Positions 1 to 8,540 of a DNA stretch of 64,000 nucleotides are shown here, piece after piece. The stretch is from Sulfidibacter corallicola (GTDB lineage: Bacteria > Acidobacteriota > Holophagae > Acanthopleuribacterales > Acanthopleuribacteraceae), in assembly GCF_017498545.1 (NCBI RefSeq), contig NZ_CP071793.1, positions 8,860,256 to 8,924,255 of the forward strand. The letters are read 5' to 3'. The stretch's first letter is position 1. The number at the start of each line of letters is the position of its first letter. A model generated the notes under the pieces. It worked only from the letters and a program-made list of their open reading frames with translations. It was not told where the DNA came from and did no database searches. Made by a program: the position numbers and the translations under genes.

Positions 1-486
1 AAGAACACGCTGAAGCTCCATTACGAGCCGGGACCCCCGGGACTCATGATCACGGATATCACCAAGCTCCACGGGGTCCTGCTGAACCTGTTGACCAACG
101 CCAACAAGTTCACCGAGGGCGGCCACATCCACTTGATGATTCGCCGGCTCAGACGCCAAAAGGACCACTGGTTGGAATTCCAGGTTCGCGACACGGGCAT
201 CGGCATGCGCCCGGAGAAGATGGATCGCCTGTTCAAGGAGTTCTCACAGATCGAGGACCACAACAAGTACGGCGGAACGGGTTTGGGACTGTTCATCAGT
301 CGCTACTTCTGCCGCTTGATGGGTGGCGACATCCAGGTGGCGAGCACCTTCGGCAAGGGATCGACGTTCACGTTCACGTTGCCCGCGATCGCTCCCACGT
401 CACCGACCGTGGACGAAGAGACCACCACCGCGATCCTGGCACCGGAAAGCCTGAGTACCCATCAAACCGCCGATTCCATTTCGTGA
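1..486 (+). CDS. Sensor histidine kinase, C-terminal ATPase part (5' truncated by window)
   Basis: The reading frame is already open at base 1, so only the last 161 residues are visible. They form a HATPase_c domain: an N-box (NLLTNANKF), a G1 box (DTGIGM), an F-box region (LFKEFSQIE) and a G2 box (GGTGLGLFIS). These are the ATP-binding elements of two-component histidine kinases, which autophosphorylate a histidine in a dimerisation domain lying upstream of the window. The protein ends with about 30 non-conserved, Thr/Ser-rich residues and carries no receiver domain after the ATPase. The signal it senses and its partner regulator cannot be seen. The gene is followed by a 243-bp gap before a small secreted protein. 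Confidence 0.93.
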   Translation, partial: KNTLKLHYEPGPPGLMITDITKLHGVLLNLLTNANKFTEGGHIHLMIRRLRRQKDHWLEFQVRDTGIGMRPEKMDRLFKEFSQIEDHNKYGGTGLGLFISRYFCRLMGGDIQVASTFGKGSTFTFTLPAIAPTSPTVDEETTTAILAPESLSTHQTADSIS

Positions 487-729
487 GGCGGAGTTGTTCG
501 CTGCCATTTGGGCATGGGTTTGAGGAAGAACGCTTTTTTCACCACATTTCGCCAATGGTGCGTGACCACCGGTTCCAAATGTAACGGGTGACCGAGCTGG
601 ACAGCGTGCATCGTAAAACCAATTTGGCGGTTACAGTCTTCTCGAATTTGGATGGGCAACAACTGGATTGAAGGCAACGAAAAATGGTAATCTTTTGTTT
701 GTCACGAAAATTCACTTTCTGGAGTTTAT

Positions 730-1308
730 ATGATTCCATCCATTCTATTCCTTTCGATCCTCGCATGCCCGACGATTCATGTTCCGTTCAACACCTTTTG
801 CCTCGACCCCTGTTGGCCTGCCGGTCCCGGTATGTGCGGAGAAACTCCCGCCGATTGCATGGATGAGATTCGCGAATGGGTGAGACGGGGCCGGGAAATG
901 ATCGCGAACACGCCTCCCACGCCAGAGTGCAGCCACGCGCTCATCGAGCAATGGCGGAATATGCACTATTACGGGTCGATCTACACCAGTTATTGCCGGC
1001 TTTGTTTTTCCGACATCATGAACCCCAAAAAGGGTGAGGCGGCATACTTCCAAGAAACGGTGGAATCCTATATCGAATTCTCGCGGACCATCGAACTGTG
1101 GGAACGGCGCAACCCAGTCGCGGCCCTGAAACTACTCATGCAACACAACACGGGCGCACTCGAAAATGCACAATTCGCTCGAAAAACCTGGTTGGAGAGG
1201 GTGCCGAGCGACGACCGGGACGCCGTGCTCGATATCCTCGAAATTCACCTCGTGTTCCTGGAATTCGAAGCCGAGCTGTTGGCACAGGCGTTGGATGTGC
1301 ACAAATGA
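730..1308 (+). CDS. Small secreted cysteine-rich protein, unknown function
   Basis: This 192-residue protein was not recognised. The start is ATG 730, with GGAG six bases upstream. The N-terminus (MIPSILFLSILACPT) looks like a signal peptide, or a lipoprotein signal with Cys at residue 13. A Cys-rich segment follows (five Cys between residues 13 and 45), then two more Cys near 95-100 (YCRLC). The rest is predicted to be mostly helical and acidic. It lies between a histidine kinase and a convergent AraC regulator, with only 38 bp to the latter's 3' end. An extracytoplasmic, disulfide-stabilised protein is the most that can be inferred. Confidence 0.7.
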   Translation: MIPSILFLSILACPTIHVPFNTFCLDPCWPAGPGMCGETPADCMDEIREWVRRGREMIANTPPTPECSHALIEQWRNMHYYGSIYTSYCRLCFSDIMNPKKGEAAYFQETVESYIEFSRTIELWERRNPVAALKLLMQHNTGALENAQFARKTWLERVPSDDRDAVLDILEIHLVFLEFEAELLAQALDVHK

Positions 1309-1346
1309 AACGGGGCCTGATGTTTCGGGCCGATCCGATCGAAAGG

Positions 1347-2360
1347 TCAGGAACGGGCCTCCAACGCGAGGTGCTTGCTGCGGTATTCGCCCGGTGTTGC
1401 GCCCGTCCAGCCCTTGAACGCGCGCTGGAACGAGTTGCTGTCGTGGAAACCCAGCAAGTAGGAAATCTCGCCCTGCGGAATCGAGGACCGCACCAGGTAG
1501 TGTTGCGCCAGCTCCTTGCGCGTGCCGTTCAAGATGTCCTGATAGCTCGATGACTCCCGGCTCAGGTGACGCTGCAACGAACGCTTGCTCATCGCCAGGC
1601 GGTTGGCCACCTCCTCGATCGAATTCTGGCCGCTGGGCAGCATTTCCAACAGCGCGCTCTTGACCCTTTGCGCGATGCTGGTTTCGGTGTCCAGGTCCGA
1701 CAGCTTTTTTTTGAGTTCGGCTTCGAAGAAGTTCCACATGCCGGCATCTTCGGTCAGGAACGGGTAGGTCGCGTCTTCGGCGGAGAACCCGATACGTACG
1801 GCCTGACCGGATCGCAGACGCGTGCCGAAGTAAACGTCGTAGGGCGCCGTATCGGAGGGGAGGTTAGGGAGTTCCGCCTGGACGGGAATGATGCGCTTGC
1901 GTGTCGCCAAGCGCGCCAACTGGGTGAAAAACACGAGCTCGGCGGCACCCAGGGAGCGCGGAATCGCACCGTCGTGCCCGTAGCACGTCAATGTGAGGCT
2001 GGTTCTCTCTTGGCTGATGTCCACCGTCATCCTCATGGGACCGATCAATCGCTTGAAATCGGCCAGGCGCAACAGTGCCGTGTTCAGGTTGGGACAGCAG
2101 AGACAGGCGAAAATGGGCGGATCGAAAGCCTCCACCGAAATCGCCTGACCGATTTTCAAGGGCAGTTCCTCGGTGCCCGCGGCCTGTTCGAGCCCGCGCC
2201 AGAGATTGAAATACTCCGCCGCCGTCAGGGTCGCATCCTTGCGCGAGAACAGGTCGGTGGGCAAACCCGCCAGGGTCAGGACGTGACCCGGGTTGATGCC
2301 CATGTCCGCGATGATCAGTTTCCAGCCCCGGTTCACGCTGAAATGGATTGCCTGTTTCAT
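1347..2360 (-). CDS. AraC-family transcriptional regulator (OruR/ArgR-like, arabinose-binding-type N domain)
   Basis: This 337-residue protein has an N-terminal ligand-sensing domain (about residues 15-205) of the AraC_arabinose_bd type found in OruR/PchR-like regulators. A C-terminal AraC double helix-turn-helix follows (about 235-330). Visible HTH signatures are EEVANRLAMSKRSLQRHL in the first helix pair and ISYLLGFHDSNSFQRAFKGW followed by GATPGEYR in the second. The length fits the family. Start ATG 2360 has GAGG eight bases upstream. A perfect inverted repeat (2377-2397) lies just upstream of that ribosome site and could be an autoregulatory site. The SDR gene lies upstream on the same strand; target genes and ligand are unknown. 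Confidence 0.9.
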   Translation of the reverse strand: MKQAIHFSVNRGWKLIIADMGINPGHVLTLAGLPTDLFSRKDATLTAAEYFNLWRGLEQAAGTEELPLKIGQAISVEAFDPPIFACLCCPNLNTALLRLADFKRLIGPMRMTVDISQERTSLTLTCYGHDGAIPRSLGAAELVFFTQLARLATRKRIIPVQAELPNLPSDTAPYDVYFGTRLRSGQAVRIGFSAEDATYPFLTEDAGMWNFFEAELKKKLSDLDTETSIAQRVKSALLEMLPSGQNSIEEVANRLAMSKRSLQRHLSRESSSYQDILNGTRKELAQHYLVRSSIPQGEISYLLGFHDSNSFQRAFKGWTGATPGEYRSKHLALEARS

Positions 2361-2376
2361 GGGGACGACCTCGCTT

Positions 2377-2397
2377 CGATCCCCATGTCGGGGATCG
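2377..2397 (-). promoter_or_regulatory. Inverted repeat upstream of the AraC regulator
   Basis: CGATCCCC and GGGGATCG form a perfect 8-bp inverted repeat around a 5-base centre (ATGTC), 17 bp upstream of the AraC start codon. It could be an operator or a 5'-UTR hairpin. No protein partner can be assigned from sequence. Confidence 0.4.
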
Positions 2398-2683
2398 CTT
2401 CAATATCTTCGGGTTTATGGGAGGTTTCGGAAAAGGGGAGCCGAATCATGAGGCGAGGCCCTGCTCCTTGTGGGCATCGATTCGGGTGAGGTCATTGGTG
2501 CATGGTGGGCGTACTTCGACGCGCCCCACCGCCATACGGGTCCGTGCACGAGCGCAGGGGTCCTGGGCGGCGTCACTGCCACCGTGACGACATACGTTCA
2601 TGGGGATGTCGAGGTCGACTCCGGTGACCCACTCTTCGCGGAGCCGTCATCGCCACCCGTGTTTCGGGGAACCTTGGCGACGA
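2398..2683. other. Gap between AraC regulator and SDR gene
   Basis: This gap carries no convincing gene, terminator or repeat. Short open frames here lack ribosome sites and recognisable products. It should hold the promoter of the AraC gene, but no clear -35/-10 pair was seen. Confidence 0.4.
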
Positions 2684-3520
2684 TCAGTGCACCATCGAAA
2701 GGACGATTCTGTCGAAGACCCGGTCTCCGAACCACTTGCGAATGAACATCATCGGTCTGGCGTACTTGCCGGCCACGTAGCGGGTTTTCGGCTTGGATGC
2801 GCGAACGGCCTTCAGGATCAGCTTCACGATCACGCTGGGATCGGAGGCACCGCCACTTTGGTAGGAGGCTTCCGTCGCCGCGGCCATGGCATTGGCCATG
2901 TCGCCGTAGGGGCCCTTGCCGGAGCGCTGGACCATCGGGTCCATCATCACGCTGCCGAACTCGGTTTGGATCGCGCCGGGTTCGATGACCACCACGTCGA
3001 TGTTGAACGGGCTCAGTTCCAACCGCAGGCAGTCGGACCAGCCTTCGAGGGCGTGTTTTGTGGCGTGGTACCAGCTACCCAGCGGAGTGTAGACCTTGCC
3101 GCCCATGGAAGAGATGTTGATGATCTTGCCGGCCTGTTTTATCCGCATGGAGGGCAGTACCAACTGCGTCAGGCGGGCCAGGCCGAACAGGTTGACTTCG
3201 AATTGGTATCGGGCGTCGTCGATGGCGACGTCTTCCATGGCACCGTACAAACCGAAACCGGCGTTATTGATCAGAACGTCCACGCCACCGTGATCGCGTT
3301 CGATGGTCTCCACGACGGCGCGTACCTCGTCGTCCACGGTGATGTCCATCTTCAAGGTGATGGCGCCGAAACGCACCAAATCGGTCATGGCGTCCAAGCG
3401 TCGGGCGACGGCGTACACGACCATGCCTTCGCGCAACAATGCTTTGGCGAAGGCTTTTCCCAAGCCCGAGGATGCGCCCGTAATCAAGGCCACTTTTTTC
3501 TTCGCGGTAGCTGAATTCAT
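2684..3520 (-). CDS. Short-chain dehydrogenase/reductase (SDR)
   Basis: This 278-residue NAD(P)-dependent oxidoreductase has a classical SDR Rossmann fold. Near the N-terminus is the cofactor loop TGASSGLGKAF, then NNAGFG, the catalytic Ser in ISSMGGK and the YHATK catalytic pair. The N-terminal Ala-Arg-Arg after the second strand suggests NADP(H) preference (inference). The C-terminal half resembles oxidoreductases acting on lipids, retinoids or steroids, but the substrate cannot be set. The start is placed at ATG 3520 (MNSATAKKK). The frame stays open for 101 more codons upstream, but that extension is translated 33-bp repeat DNA and is not credible. A weak GGGGGA lies upstream of the chosen start. 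Confidence 0.9.
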   Translation of the reverse strand: MNSATAKKKVALITGASSGLGKAFAKALLREGMVVYAVARRLDAMTDLVRFGAITLKMDITVDDEVRAVVETIERDHGGVDVLINNAGFGLYGAMEDVAIDDARYQFEVNLFGLARLTQLVLPSMRIKQAGKIINISSMGGKVYTPLGSWYHATKHALEGWSDCLRLELSPFNIDVVVIEPGAIQTEFGSVMMDPMVQRSGKGPYGDMANAMAAATEASYQSGGASDPSVIVKLILKAVRASKPKTRYVAGKYARPMMFIRKWFGDRVFDRIVLSMVH

Positions 3521-3849
3521 GATGTCCCCCTGTGCCAATCGGCGTTCCTTACTGGTCACCAATTTAGTGGGAAACCCAATTGGGGAAAATGGCGGATCGC
3601 GCCATGGTTGATTCATTTGGCGCCACCCCGGCCGCAATACGCGACGGGCCCCATCCAGAAGGTGACATTTCGCATTTCGGATCGCCCGAAAGGTGCGACC
3701 CGGGGCAAACCCATCCATGCCTTGCGGTATGTTGGGATGGGCATTGTCCGCGATCAACCGGATGCTTGGATGGCCGTTGCTCGCGATCAATCGAACGCTT
3801 GGACGGTCACCGTTCGCGGCCAATCCTGGGGAGATGTGCAGCCCAGGCG
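3521..3849. repeat. 33-bp tandem repeat locus (family A), between SIS gene and SDR
   Basis: From about 3745 to 3835 there are consecutive 33-bp units that begin GCGATCAACC or GCGATCAATC and contain GCTTGGATGG or GCTTGGACGG, ending in a partial unit GCGGCCAATCCTGG. The same unit recurs at six other intergenic loci in this window. No gene is supported here. Confidence 0.75.
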
Positions 3850-5379
3850 CTACTCGATGCCTTCTGCGGCGAGGGCGTCGACGATCTTAGGGTGGCGCCG
3901 TAACCGCGCCTCCGCCGCCTCGGGCGTCAGGCCCCGTGCCACCAACGCCGCTCGGGGGACCAGGCGCGTCTGCCGCACCGCGCGCGCGATCAACGCCTCG
4001 CGCGGCACGCCCACGGTCGCGTCCAGCAAGCGCCGAAGCACATCGTCCGCGTCATCTTCCGAGCATCGCCCCAGGTGGGCCACGATGCGACAGGCACGCG
4101 TGTAGAGCTTCAAGTTGCTGATGCGCAGATCGATCATGCGATTGCCGAACACCTTACCGGCCCCGACGAAACCAAGCGTGGAAACGGCATTCAGCCGCCA
4201 CTTCCACCACAGGTCGCGCAGGCCGGCGTCCCAGGTCCGTACCGCGTCCGGCTCGGGCAACGTCAGCAGGATGGCATCGCCCGGGACGGCCACGCCGGGA
4301 GGAAGAATGGCCTCGGGTGGCCGCAAGGCCAACACCGCACGCGGCGGTATCCGCCGTCCTTTGGCGCCATCGCCCAACCACCCTTCGACCGGTACGAGCC
4401 GGTGAAGGCTCATATCGAAGCCAGGAAGCCAGCGCGTCACGGTACCCGGCACCCGTGCCTGGACCTGGTTCGGTTTGGCGCCGAAAGTGGGCGGGCATTC
4501 GCTCGCATCCAAGATCGCCATCAACCCCAACCGATCGGGGGCGAGGTAGACGAGCTGGCCGTCTTCGGCCAGACAGGCGACGGCCGCCTCGATCACGTGC
4601 GACAGATCTGACGCACGGTGGTAGGCGTCGGCCAGCACCTGTCGACATGTCTCGATTCGGGCCCGCGGTGCTTCCGTCCCGAGCAGCACATCGAGTGTGA
4701 TTTTCGTCGCGGTGCCGCCTTTCATGCGGGTCGACCCGGTCAGGGGCTCGGGCCCGATGGCGGGGGTCAACACAAAGGCGTCCGGCATTTCCTGCATGGT
4801 CGCCAGCAATGCGCGGAACGAGTCGCCGTGACGGCCCAATCCGGTCAGCGGCCGATCGACGGCGGTCCCGGGACTGGTGAACCCCAAGACGGCGACCGTC
4901 GTGTCGGGACGATCCAGACAAGCCGCCACCTGGCCGGCCACATAGGCCGCCGAAAGACCACACGTGATGCCCACGTACACGGCCGGCCCCGGATCGGCCA
5001 GGTAGGGGACCAGATCGGCGTGCCCGGCGGCAGGGGAGTCCTCGACCCCTTCCCGGGCTCGGAAATAGGCGGCCATGCCGCCGGCCAACAACCCATGAAC
5101 CTGGGGTTTGCCACTTGTCGCCGCGCACTGCAGCGCCAGACGCCCACTGGTTCCCGCTCCGCCGAACACCACCCGACCGCCCGGCTTTCGCAGCGTGTCG
5201 TGGATTCGGCGCCACAGCGCCTCCAGGCCCGCCAGGAAGTCGGGATCCAGCAGGCCCGCGCCCCAGGCATCGCTGCCGAACAGCTCGCGATCGGCATCGG
5301 CCAGCAGGTTCAGGGCCTCGATCGTGGGCACCCGATCCAACCGGGACGTGTGGGGATGATCCATTTCGGTCATGCGCAT
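3850..5379 (-). CDS. Tandem SIS-domain protein, glucokinase-regulatory-protein / MurQ-like
   Basis: This 509-residue protein carries two sugar-isomerase (SIS) modules, as in eukaryotic GCKR and unlike single-SIS bacterial MurQ (about 300 residues). Module 1 has GGAGTSGRLALQ (about 73-84) and the MurQ/GCKR signature TGSTRMKGGTATK (about 214-226). Module 2 carries LDASECPPTFGAK (about 290-302), matching the DASECPPTFG motif of MurQ. MurQ cleaves the lactyl ether of N-acetylmuramic acid 6-phosphate in cell-wall recycling; GCKR binds fructose phosphates and inhibits glucokinase. Splitting MurQ motifs across two SIS modules makes either role possible. It sits 27 bp downstream of a secreted protein gene, in a probable operon with the phosphopantetheinyl transferase. 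Start ATG 5379 is one of two nearby Mets. Confidence 0.85.
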   Translation of the reverse strand: MRMTEMDHPHTSRLDRVPTIEALNLLADADRELFGSDAWGAGLLDPDFLAGLEALWRRIHDTLRKPGGRVVFGGAGTSGRLALQCAATSGKPQVHGLLAGGMAAYFRAREGVEDSPAAGHADLVPYLADPGPAVYVGITCGLSAAYVAGQVAACLDRPDTTVAVLGFTSPGTAVDRPLTGLGRHGDSFRALLATMQEMPDAFVLTPAIGPEPLTGSTRMKGGTATKITLDVLLGTEAPRARIETCRQVLADAYHRASDLSHVIEAAVACLAEDGQLVYLAPDRLGLMAILDASECPPTFGAKPNQVQARVPGTVTRWLPGFDMSLHRLVPVEGWLGDGAKGRRIPPRAVLALRPPEAILPPGVAVPGDAILLTLPEPDAVRTWDAGLRDLWWKWRLNAVSTLGFVGAGKVFGNRMIDLRISNLKLYTRACRIVAHLGRCSEDDADDVLRRLLDATVGVPREALIARAVRQTRLVPRAALVARGLTPEAAEARLRRHPKIVDALAAEGIE

Positions 5380-5406
5380 GGCGACCTCCGCGCGTTTCGA
5401 GGTTCC

Positions 5407-6234
5407 TTAAAAGACGATCCGAAAAACGCGATCCACCATTTTCTTTTGGACGTCCAGGTGGTCACAGCCCTCGCGGCGCTGGGCTTCGATATTGATGTAG
5501 CGGACCTTCTTCATCTCGGCGAATACCGACAAGGATCCGTCGTCCTCATCGGGTAGGGTCGCCACCTGGCGATGCTGGAGCACGATGTTGTAGCCCCATT
5601 TGCGCAGCTTGCGGAAATCCCGCTTGCGGTTGATGAAAAACAGGTCGTCCTCGTCATGGGTGCCGTGGTGCAGTTTGGCGATGTACTTGGCGCCCTTGTC
5701 CAGTTTCTTCTGGTAGCGTTCCATGGATACGGTGCCGATGCCGCCCTTTCCGTCGTCGTCGTAGCCGTCGGTATTGTTGTGAATCGCCACCACCACCGTG
5801 CCGCGCTTCAGGTCGTTCATGTGCCCGACCACCCAGTGGCCGATGGCCAGGGCCCTGGCCATCGTCGGTTCGAAGTCCGGATGTTCGCGGGTCAAACCTT
5901 CGTTGAGCCGCAGCAACGACGACGCGGCACCCGCCGAGGTGAACATGCGGTTGGGATCCAGTTCGTAACGCCCCTCGTTCACGGTGAGGGTCAGGTGACG
6001 CTCACCGTGCTGGCGAAGGATCAACAAGTGCCCTCGCTCGCGCACCACCTTCTCGGCGAGGTAATCGTTGACCACCTTCTCGTTTTCGTGGGGCGCGAAA
6101 AAGAAGACCTTGCCGTCGTAACCCGGCGAAGAGAAGAACTGCAGACGAATGTCGTCCTGGTCGGGGAAGGGCACCACCTGCGAAGGCGGCGGTGAAAAGG
6201 CGAAGGCGAAAAATGCAACGAACAGATTGATCAA
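5407..6234 (-). CDS. Conserved secreted protein, unknown function (APHENE / DPNRMFT / IHNNTDG motifs)
   Basis: This 275-residue protein has a short hydrophobic N-terminus (INLFVAFFAFAFS) acting as a signal peptide. The mature part shows three conserved-looking blocks: FFAPHENEKVV near residue 45, ELDPNRMFTSAG near 95, and VVAIHNNTDGYDDDG near 150. Their His/Glu/Asp/Asn content suggests a metal-dependent hydrolase distantly like N-formylglutamate amidohydrolases or carboxypeptidases, but the family could not be named with certainty. It lies between the phosphopantetheinyl transferase (66 bp upstream) and the SIS protein (27 bp downstream), so it probably shares their transcript. It could act in the periplasm on peptidoglycan fragments, which would suit a MurQ-like neighbour; this is inference. 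Confidence 0.75.
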   Translation of the reverse strand: MINLFVAFFAFAFSPPPSQVVPFPDQDDIRLQFFSSPGYDGKVFFFAPHENEKVVNDYLAEKVVRERGHLLILRQHGERHLTLTVNEGRYELDPNRMFTSAGAASSLLRLNEGLTREHPDFEPTMARALAIGHWVVGHMNDLKRGTVVVAIHNNTDGYDDDGKGGIGTVSMERYQKKLDKGAKYIAKLHHGTHDEDDLFFINRKRDFRKLRKWGYNIVLQHRQVATLPDEDDGSLSVFAEMKKVRYINIEAQRREGCDHLDVQKKMVDRVFRIVF

Positions 6235-6300
6235 CGGAACACTCCTGAAACGACCCGTTTCGGTGGTTGAAGAAATTCGGGGAGGTTGAACGGTGCGGGC

Positions 6301-7113
6301 TCAATCCATCGAGTCGCGCAGCATCTCGCAGGTGAAGGGTTCGGATCCGACCAGCGGTACGGCCTTGCGCAGCGACAGACGGAACGAGACCCCGGGTTTG
6401 CGCTCGAGGGTCAGGGCCATTTTGTGTTCGTCCGACACACGCCACGAGCGGAACTGCCATCGCTCGGGGTCGTCGAGCTGTTTGGGATCGATGTAGATGC
6501 CGATCCGGCGCCCCTCTTCGAGCAGGAAACTGAAATCGCCCAGCGGGATGGACAGCCCCATGCCACGCGCCTTGATATAGGATTCCTTCAGCGTCCAATA
6601 ATCGAAGAAGCGATCCTTTTGGTTGGCTTCCGGCAGGCTCTTCAGCTCCGTCACCTCGCGCTTCGAAAAGAAGCGATCGGCGATCTGGATCTGCTCGCCG
6701 TCGCGCGTGACCTGCTCCACGTCGACACCCACTTCCAAATCCTTGACGACGGCGATCGAAATCAGGCCGCGGGTATGGGAAATGTTGAAACGGAGATTCG
6801 GCCATTCGGGCTCGCGCACGATCGAGGGCCGGCCGTATTTATTGGTCTCGAAGGTCCACATGGAGGGCCGAACTTCGGGCACGTATCGCGTGAGCAGGCT
6901 GCGAATGAAACCACGCGTGACCAGGTACTGGTGCTGATCCCGCTCGAAATAGAAGCGCTTCTGTTTCTTGGCCTCGAGCGGATTGAGGTAGAGATGGTAG
7001 CGCTTGAGGAGGTCGGGATCGGTGATTTGGTTGGAAAAGGCCAGCCACACGTGGATTTCGTCGTCGTGTAATTCGAGCGGCGTGGCCCAGTTGTCGGACT
7101 CGCTGATGGGCAT
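6301..7113 (-). CDS. 4'-phosphopantetheinyl transferase, Sfp type
   Basis: This 270-residue enzyme moves the phosphopantetheine arm of CoA onto a serine of acyl- or peptidyl-carrier proteins. Family signatures are visible: NISHTRGL, then GVDVEQ (the GxD magnesium/CoA motif, about residue 145) and WTLKESYIKARGMG (WxxKExxxK, about 190-203). Its length and arrangement are those of the Sfp/Gsp group that activates NRPS, PKS and fatty-acid carrier proteins, not the 120-residue AcpS. Start ATG 7113 has AAGGAA eight bases upstream; 27 in-frame codons further upstream lack support. The neighbouring upstream gene is a discrete acyltransferase (87 bp gap), so the pair likely services a polyketide or hybrid synthase encoded elsewhere. 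Confidence 0.95.
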   Translation of the reverse strand: MPISESDNWATPLELHDDEIHVWLAFSNQITDPDLLKRYHLYLNPLEAKKQKRFYFERDQHQYLVTRGFIRSLLTRYVPEVRPSMWTFETNKYGRPSIVREPEWPNLRFNISHTRGLISIAVVKDLEVGVDVEQVTRDGEQIQIADRFFSKREVTELKSLPEANQKDRFFDYWTLKESYIKARGMGLSIPLGDFSFLLEEGRRIGIYIDPKQLDDPERWQFRSWRVSDEHKMALTLERKPGVSFRLSLRKAVPLVGSEPFTCEMLRDSMD

Positions 7114-7200
7114 GTCGGTTCCTTGGAATGGCTTTGGGGGAAGGGGAGTGGGGTGCGGCACGCCGGAACGGGGCGCCGCGGCAGAGATCCTCACGGAGCG

Positions 7201-8151
7201 TCAACGCAGCGCGGCGACCGCCTTTTCCAGCATGCTCAGTTCTCGGCCGAAGGGCGTCAGGATGTTGACGGTTTTGGACGTGGAAATCCTACCGGCCCCG
7301 TACTTGACGAAATTGGCGAGCGTACCCGAGGGCCCCAGGTCCACATAGCGCAGGGGACCCATTCGCTCCAGCGTCTGAACCGCTTTTTCGAATTGCACCG
7401 CTTCCCGGCACGACCGCCAGAAATGGGCCTGATCGGGGAAGTCCACCCGTCCGCCGGCCACCCCGGAAAAGAAGGGGATGCGCGGCTCCTTCGCGGGGGA
7501 AAGGCCATCGAAATAACCGGCCCTGCCATTCTCGATCAGCGGGGAGTGGAAACCTCGGCGCACCGGTAACTTCTGGCAGATGATGTCTTCGTCGGACAGC
7601 GACGTCTCGATGTGGTCGAGGCGATCGAAAGTGCCGGTCACGCAGAAATGGGTGGCGAAATTGATCCCGGACAGCCAGGTGCCCTCGAACATCGAAGCCC
7701 GCTCCTGCATCATCTCGGGCGGGCCCAGGATCGCCATCATGCCCGCTTCCACCGTTTTGTCCTCGAAAGTCAACGCCTGACGCACCAGCAGCGGTATGAC
7801 CTCCTGGACATCGAAAACTCCGGCCTCGACCGCCGCGTTCCACTCGCCCAGCGAATAACCGAGCACGAAATCGGGACGGATGCCTTTGGATCGAAGCAAT
7901 TCACTCATGGCATAACCCAGCATGAAGCAGCCCGGATGGGTGTGACGCAGGCGGTCGAACGGGTCCGACTTCTTTTTGGAGGGATCGAACACGATGTCGA
8001 TCAGGGATTGGCCCAACAACGGGCGGGCCAGTTCGTCGCAAGCCTCGAGGGCGCGACGGAACACGGGTTCTCCTTCGTACAGTTCCTTTCCCATATGAAA
8101 AAATTGAGCACCTTGGCCCGAAAACATAAACGCGATTGGAAGACGACTCAT
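7201..8151 (-). CDS. Discrete malonyl/acyl-CoA:ACP acyltransferase (FabD / trans-AT like)
   Basis: This 316-residue acyltransferase domain protein begins with MFSGQGAQFFHMGKELY, the typical start of AT domains. The nucleophile serine lies in GYSLGEWNAA (about residue 92; the usual form is GHSLGE). The active-site partner His lies in GFHSPL near residue 200. Such enzymes load malonyl or other acyl units onto carrier proteins. A FabD of fatty-acid synthesis would normally sit in a fab cluster; here the partner is an Sfp-type transferase, which favours a trans-acting AT for a polyketide or hybrid pathway. Start ATG 8151 is set by AAGGAA nine bases upstream. It is the first gene of a minus-strand run down to 3850. 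Confidence 0.92.
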   Translation of the reverse strand: MSRLPIAFMFSGQGAQFFHMGKELYEGEPVFRRALEACDELARPLLGQSLIDIVFDPSKKKSDPFDRLRHTHPGCFMLGYAMSELLRSKGIRPDFVLGYSLGEWNAAVEAGVFDVQEVIPLLVRQALTFEDKTVEAGMMAILGPPEMMQERASMFEGTWLSGINFATHFCVTGTFDRLDHIETSLSDEDIICQKLPVRRGFHSPLIENGRAGYFDGLSPAKEPRIPFFSGVAGGRVDFPDQAHFWRSCREAVQFEKAVQTLERMGPLRYVDLGPSGTLANFVKYGAGRISTSKTVNILTPFGRELSMLEKAVAALR

Positions 8152-8540
8152 GGTGTGGGTTCCTTTTTGGTTCTTGAGGTGGTGGCCGAAGACATCCGAG
8201 GACGAAGGGGCAACTGGGGCGTGGTGCCGAGCCGGGAGTGGATCCCGAGGTCGACGGCACGGTGGATTGGCGATGCTCCGATGCAAGGATTCCGGCCGAT
8301 TTCAGCACATTTACGGGCAAACGGCAATGGGGAGAACCGGACCCGCGGACGGGATCCGGAGCACCGGAATTGGGGTGTGCACCCGCCATCGGCGTGCTCG
8401 GTCCGCCTCGCGTTTTCGGGGAACGCTTTGGCGGTCCAGCCTGAAAGTGTCGAATCCTTCGGTTACTGCTATGATCGAACGGAATTTTGGTAATGATCGA
8501 ACCACGTTGAACTCGAGTGAACCCGAGAAAGGATGGATTC
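8152..8540. other. Divergent intergenic region between acyltransferase and S9 peptidase
   Basis: This gap must contain promoters for both divergent genes. TATGAT at 8470-8475 is a possible -10 for the plus-strand peptidase, but its -35 is unconvincing. No repeat of the families seen elsewhere and no gene was identified. Confidence 0.35.

Noticed and set aside
3521..3823. N-terminal extension of the SDR protein
   Set aside because: It translates 33-bp repeat DNA and precedes the normal family start at MNSATAKKK.
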